From assembly GCA_021399435.1 (NCBI GenBank), contig JAJTUP010000004.1, positions 496,001 through 560,000 of the forward strand: DNA of 64,000 nt, read 5' to 3'. How positions within the stretch are numbered: the stretch's first letter is position 1; every line of letters begins with the position of its first letter. A program made the position numbers and the translations under genes. Below the pieces are notes generated by a model. That model saw only the letters and a list, made by a program, of their open reading frames with translations, did no database searches and had not been told where the DNA came from. Positions 59,501 through 64,000 of this stretch are shown piece after piece. This stretch comes from Diaporthe sp. PMI_573 (lineage: Eukaryota > Ascomycota > Sordariomycetes > Diaporthales > Diaporthaceae).

Positions 59501-61912
59501 GTCATTTTGGATTATCACAATGCATTGCAGCAATATATGTCGAGTCATCGTAAATTTTACAGAGTATGCCAAGATGGAGTCGCGGTGAGGAAGTACTGTG
59601 CAGCGTGCAGTGTGCAGTGCGCACGTGTGCAAGTGTGTGATGCAGAAGTTCAACCAACGACAACAGCAACAAACAAGTTTAACCCGTTCGGTTACATCGC
59701 AATCCTCATTGGCGTGGTGTGCACCAATGACGCAATTCCGGCGACGACTCACGATGGATTTGGCCCAGCTGTGGGTGATGTTTCGTTAAGCCAAGGGCCT
59801 AACATGTAATAGTGCCCGACCTCTAGTAAAACGAGCGGCTACACAAGGGAGCAAAGTCAAGATTTGTTAAGTTTTGCCGATGTGGGCGGGTGCAGCGTTG
59901 GTGCAGCAAGCGTGGGTGCAAGCGGCCGACGGAGTGGAGGCAGGCACAAGAGCTTATCAAACATCCAGAAGCATTCGCTCGCGGCAAACGAGAACCCAGG
60001 CGGCCGTGGGCTGGCGGATCGTTACCTGCCCAGTGACTTGGCGGATGGGGATTTTCAGAGCACAGCCTCTTTCTCGTGCACTAATGCCTCCTTGGCGGGC
60101 AAGGAGGCCCGAAGTTTGTTTTATGGCTCTGGAAAACAACGCACCCCCTTCGGAGCTGTCTGGCCTTGTCAAATGACCGTGTGGCCCTGACATTGACCGG
60201 TGCTGAGGGAGCGGCCAGCCTACTGAGTTGGCCCCCCGCGGGCTGTGTGTCCCTGTTTTTGAGTTATCGTTGGCTGGTCTGTGTCTTGTTAGCTGAGCTG
60301 GCGCTCAGTCATTTTTGCACCCCGCGGGCACTTGTATGAGTAATGCAGGCGTGGCAGACACAGGGCCAGGCGTCATAGAGGAACAGGTGGGTTCTTGGGT
60401 CTCATTAGACCATGAAAGTACAGGCTAGATGACCTAGATGGCTTGCTTACCACGGAGATTTCCTTGCTCGTGGATTACCTACAAATCTACAATAGCGTGT
60501 GGGGTGGGGTGGCGCCGCTAACACATGTCAGCTCAGGGATCGTGTCGAGTTGCCGTCAGCAGAGGGTAAAAAGAACGGAGAGCAGAAAGAGGAGAGAGCA
60601 TCAAAAAATAGGTGAAAACATATTAGCGAGTTTGGCGAGTGAACGAGAAAGTGTTTGCTTGCATGCATGCATTGCATGGGGGTGGGGGGAGAGGGGACAA
60701 GAGAGTGACGGAAAAGAGAGGAGCGTTTCGCTTGTATCATGGCAGACACGCGCGACGCAGATCGGACAGCGGCAACCAGGCGGTAAGAGGGACAAGAAAT
60801 AACACTAGCCAGTATTGACGTCCCCGTTAGAAGCAAAGCAGGGACCGGACCGACAACGACACCGACAACACATGGACACACAGACACACGGGCAGAATGG
60901 GCAGCTCGGTAGCAAGAGAAATGGAAGCTTGGAGGGGGAGGAGGGCTTGGCTTGTAAGGGCCAAAACTCACTTATAAGGTGGCCCGGTCTCGAAACGGCG
61001 TTGGTTGGCGGCTCGGCAGCTCGGCAGGCCTCCTCGTCTTGCCCGTCCGGCTGGTTCTGGCCTGCATGCAGTGAGGCTGTGCAAAGCTGCGAATCTCCCG
61101 GCCAAGTCTTTGCTGGGGCTCCAAGGGCTCTAGGCGCGGATCTGACCTGCCACTTCGGACCTGCAGCGTAACACGCGCCCTCGCTCGCTGTGCCTCCTGC
61201 TTTCTACACTTTCATTGCCCGAAGGCTGGCAGCTGGGGGCGCCATGGATTTCAATATCCCCTTGAGATGAGCCTACGTTCTTTTGTAACCATGTACCTCG
61301 AGGTATTTTTCCAAGACTTCTGCCCCGCCTCTTGGGCCAGGCAGACCACTCACTCCGCCCCACGGGCTGGGAACGCCTTCCATCTGGCTCAAGTGCACTT
61401 CCTCTCTCTGCCTTCGTGCGCCTTCGTACACCCCATCCCATCCCATTGTCAAGGAGGACCCATACGGTACCTTTCTACTTTCTAAACTCATCCCTGCCCA
61501 TGCTCGATTCTTGAGCCCTCATCCTGTCTGTTCCTCCACCTTGCCACGCACAATACACGTCCTCCATATGTAGAGCTCAGTGGCCTCCCTCGCATTCCGT
61601 TTATATACCCAGTTTCCCTCCAGCCACATCCACCTCTCGCATATCTGCCTACATTTGTGTAACGACAGCAGCTGTTCTACACTACAATACGTTTCTGGTC
61701 TATAGAGCTTGCTGATCTGCTCCATATCTATCGTCTGACCGAGGGCCTGCTGTGCCCAAAGTCCTCACTATTTACCCCTTATCCCGACCGCCTCACTCTC
61801 ACCCGCGGCCTAAATACATACATATATACATCTGTTCATACGTACATACACACCCTCATACATACGCAAATGACAAGAGCTTCATAATCCCGTTCAGCCT
61901 CCCAAAGCAGCC
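56556..61912. other. Gene-poor stretch before the calcium pump
   Basis: Open frames up to about 178 codons occur on both strands (for example minus 59258-58722 and plus 58816-59289), but they overlap one another and resemble nothing I know. From about 61260 the plus strand becomes pyrimidine-rich with TACATACA runs near 61815-61865. This is the likely promoter and 5' leader of the calcium pump that starts at 61913. Confidence 0.4.
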
Positions 61913-64000
61913 ATGGCGAGCAACAACAACAACAGCAACACCCTGGCGCCGCCATCTCTTTCGGTGAACACTCACGTTCGCCAGGACTCTGGTGCCAGTA
62001 CGCTTGGAGTCTCTCCCTCAGGAGTTTCCACCACATCAAACCCCTTCCTGACTCCTGCAGGTTCAGAAGACCCCTTCCTCACCCCAAACAACAGAAGCCG
62101 GTCCACCAGCGTCGCCACGCATGTCGTCGACAGGGAGGAGGCCCTGCGGCCGGACCCCGGCACCGAGGGCGATTTCAAGGTCGACGATAACCCGTTCGCC
62201 TTCAGCCCGGGCCAGCTCAACAAGCTGCTGAACCCAAAGTCTCTCGCCGCCTTCAGGGCGCTCGGCGGCCTCAAGGGGGTCGCCAGGGGCCTCCAGACAG
62301 ATCTCGATGCCGGTCTGAGCATCGACGAGACCAGCGTGCGGAGGAGGATTGCATTCCAGGAGGCGGTTGACGGGACCGAGGCCAAGGCGGAGACATCGTC
62401 AACACCCGGCGGAGAAGCATTCTCGGACCGCACCCGCGTATATGGCCGCAACGTTCTCCCGCCCAAGAAGGCCACGCCGCTGTGGAGGCTGATGTGGAAC
62501 GCCTACAACGACAAGGTCCTCATCCTGCTGACTGTCGCCGCCGTCATCTCCCTCGCCCTCGGCCTCTACGAGACCCTTGGCGTGGACCACCCGGAAGGAG
62601 CACCGCCAGCCGTGGACTGGATCGAGGGTGTCGCCATCTGCGTTGCCATCATCATCGTCGTCGGTGTCGGATCGATCAACGACTGGCAAAAGGAGAAGGC
62701 CTTTGTGCGACTCAACGAGAAGAAGGAAGATCGCGAGATCAAGGTTATCCGAAGCGGCAAGGCGGTCATCATCAACGTGCACGATCTCTTGGTCGGAGAC
62801 GTCGTCAACCTCGAGCCCGGTGACCTCATCCCCGTGGACGGCATCTTCATCAGCGGCCATGACCTCAAGTGCGACGAGTCCTCGGCCACCGGAGAGTCGG
62901 ACGCCCTCAAGAAGACGGGTGGCGATCGGGTCTTCAAGATGCTCGAGAACGGCGAGAAGGCCAAGTCTGCCGACCTGGACCCCTTCATCATCTCGGGCGC
63001 CAAGGTCCTTGAGGGCATGGGCACCTTCGTCTGCACCTCGGTCGGCCCCTACTCCAGCTTCGGCAAGATCATGATGTCTGTCCGGACTGAGGTCGAGGCC
63101 ACACCCCTCCAGAAGAAGCTCGAGGGCCTCGCTGGCGCCATCGCCAAGCTCGGTGGAAGCGCCGCCCTGCTGCTGTTCTTCGTCCTGCTCTTCCGCTTCC
63201 TAGCCAACCTACCAAATGACAACCGGGACGGTCCCACGAAGGCATCTACCTTCATGGTAAGTCTGCATTGACAACCCGGCCCCAATCTTGATGAGCTCAC
63301 CAGAAGCTGACTCGCTCAATAGGACATCCTGATCGTCGCCATCACCATTATCGTCGTTGCTGTCCCAGAGGGTCTCCCACTGGCAGTGACACTCGCCCTG
63401 GCCTTCGCAACCACCCGCATGCTCAAGGAGAACAACCTGGTGCGAGTGCTCCGCGCCTGTGAGACCATGGGCAATGCCACGACCGTGTGCTCCGACAAGA
63501 CCGGCACACTCACCACCAACAAGATGACCGTCGTCGCCGGCACATTTGGATCCACCAACTTCGCCAAGTCCGACGGCGAGAAGTCCACCACGACGGTCTC
63601 GCAGTGGGCGTCCAGCCTGTCCCCCGCAGCCAAGGAGGCCATCGTCCAGTCGGTCGCCATCAACTCGACGGCCTTTGAGGGCGAGGACCAGGGCCAGTTC
63701 GCCTTCATCGGGTCCAAGACCGAGACGGCCCTCCTGCAGCTGGCCAAGGACCACCTGGGCATGCAGTCGCTGCCCGAGGCGCGCGCCAACGAGCAGGTCG
63801 TGCAGATGTTCCCCTTCGACTCGGGCAAGAAGTGCATGGGCGCCGTCATCAAGCTGCGCAGCGGCGGGACCCGCCTGCTGGTCAAGGGCGCCTCCGAGAT
63901 CCTCCTCGGGTACTGCTCCTCCAAGGCCAACATCACCGACCTCTCCGTCGCCCCCATCACCCAGGCCGACAAGGACGAGCTCTCCGCCACCATCGACAGC
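61913..64000 (+). CDS. P-type Ca2+-ATPase, PMCA/PMC1 family (3' end outside window)
   Basis: Exons 61913-63256 and 63323 to the window edge; 674 codons are visible. The 66-nt intron 63257-63322 starts GTAAGT and ends ATAG. The start ATG has the context GCCATGG. The N-terminal cytosolic tail carries Ser/Thr/Pro-rich repeats of NPFLTP type. Membrane helices lie near 203-222 (VLILLTVAAVISLALGLYE), 236-257, 412-432 and 449-475. The actuator domain has SSATGESDALKK near 323-334. Helix 4 has the ion-site PEGLP (463-467). Asp506 in CSDKTGT is the residue that is phosphorylated in each cycle. The nucleotide-binding domain is cut off. The protein pumps Ca2+ out of the cytosol into the vacuole or across the plasma membrane, like yeast Pmc1 and Neurospora NCA-2. 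The family calmodulin or autoinhibitory region cannot be judged from this part. Confidence 0.95.

Noticed and set aside
61972..63993. Long minus-strand frames opposite the calcium pump
   Set aside because: They are shadows of a strongly coding, G/C-rich third-position gene on the plus strand.
1..64000. tRNA, rRNA or transposase genes
   Set aside because: I looked by eye for tRNA B-box-like sequences, conserved rRNA segments, and reverse transcriptase or DDE motifs and found none that held up. A covariance-model scan was not possible here.

Overview
The window looks like the nuclear genome of a filamentous ascomycete (Pezizomycotina, possibly Sordariomycetes). The signs are short introns of 45-211 nt with GTRNGT donors and YAG acceptors, fungal iterative polyketide synthases, a C2H2 regulator with a fungal-specific middle domain, and a PMC1-type calcium pump. 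All exon models were spliced by eye and checked for frame. No transcript or homology search was available.

Positions 1-24000 hold a secondary-metabolite cluster. It has a stand-alone ACP-thioesterase gene (855-2012, +), a seven-exon non-reducing PKS (2798-9255, -; SAT-KS-MAT-PT-ACP-TE, 2033 aa), an O-methyltransferase (11433-12764, -), a six-exon highly reducing PKS (13867-21396, +; KS-MAT-DH-ER-KR-ACP without a methyltransferase, 2393 aa) and a flavin monooxygenase (21749-23705, -). The methyltransferase and the reducing PKS diverge from a shared 1.1-kb promoter region. An HR-PKS that feeds an NR-PKS through its SAT domain, with a TE to release the product and OMT and FMO tailoring, is the logic of resorcylic acid lactone pathways of the hypothemycin type. 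The product itself is inferred. No cluster regulator or transporter is visible.

Positions 24300-32530 are accessory. They hold an unrecognised protein with paired CxxC motifs, a diverged tandem duplication of about 0.9 kb, a small membrane-anchored protein resembling a subtilase propeptide, and a large secreted protein (29068-32526). That protein joins an S8 subtilisin protease to a spherulin-4/GH135-like glycosidase domain, an FN3 domain and an unassigned C-terminal domain.

Positions 32527-47349 are a stretch of about 14.8 kb in which I can support no gene. It has a few microsatellites and an inverted repeat that resembles a sequencing adapter. It ends at a large C2H2 regulator (47350-50973, +), so part of it may be that gene's control region and leader.

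Positions 51000-64000 hold a frame-broken protein-kinase relic (about 52700-53193, -), a polyglutamine FAR1-like DNA-binding protein (54750-55841, -) with an in-frame tail beyond its stop codon, a tentative two-exon gene for a 61-residue protein (56308-56555, -), a gene-poor stretch, and the 5' two thirds or so of a plasma-membrane or vacuolar Ca2+-ATPase (61913 to the window end, +).
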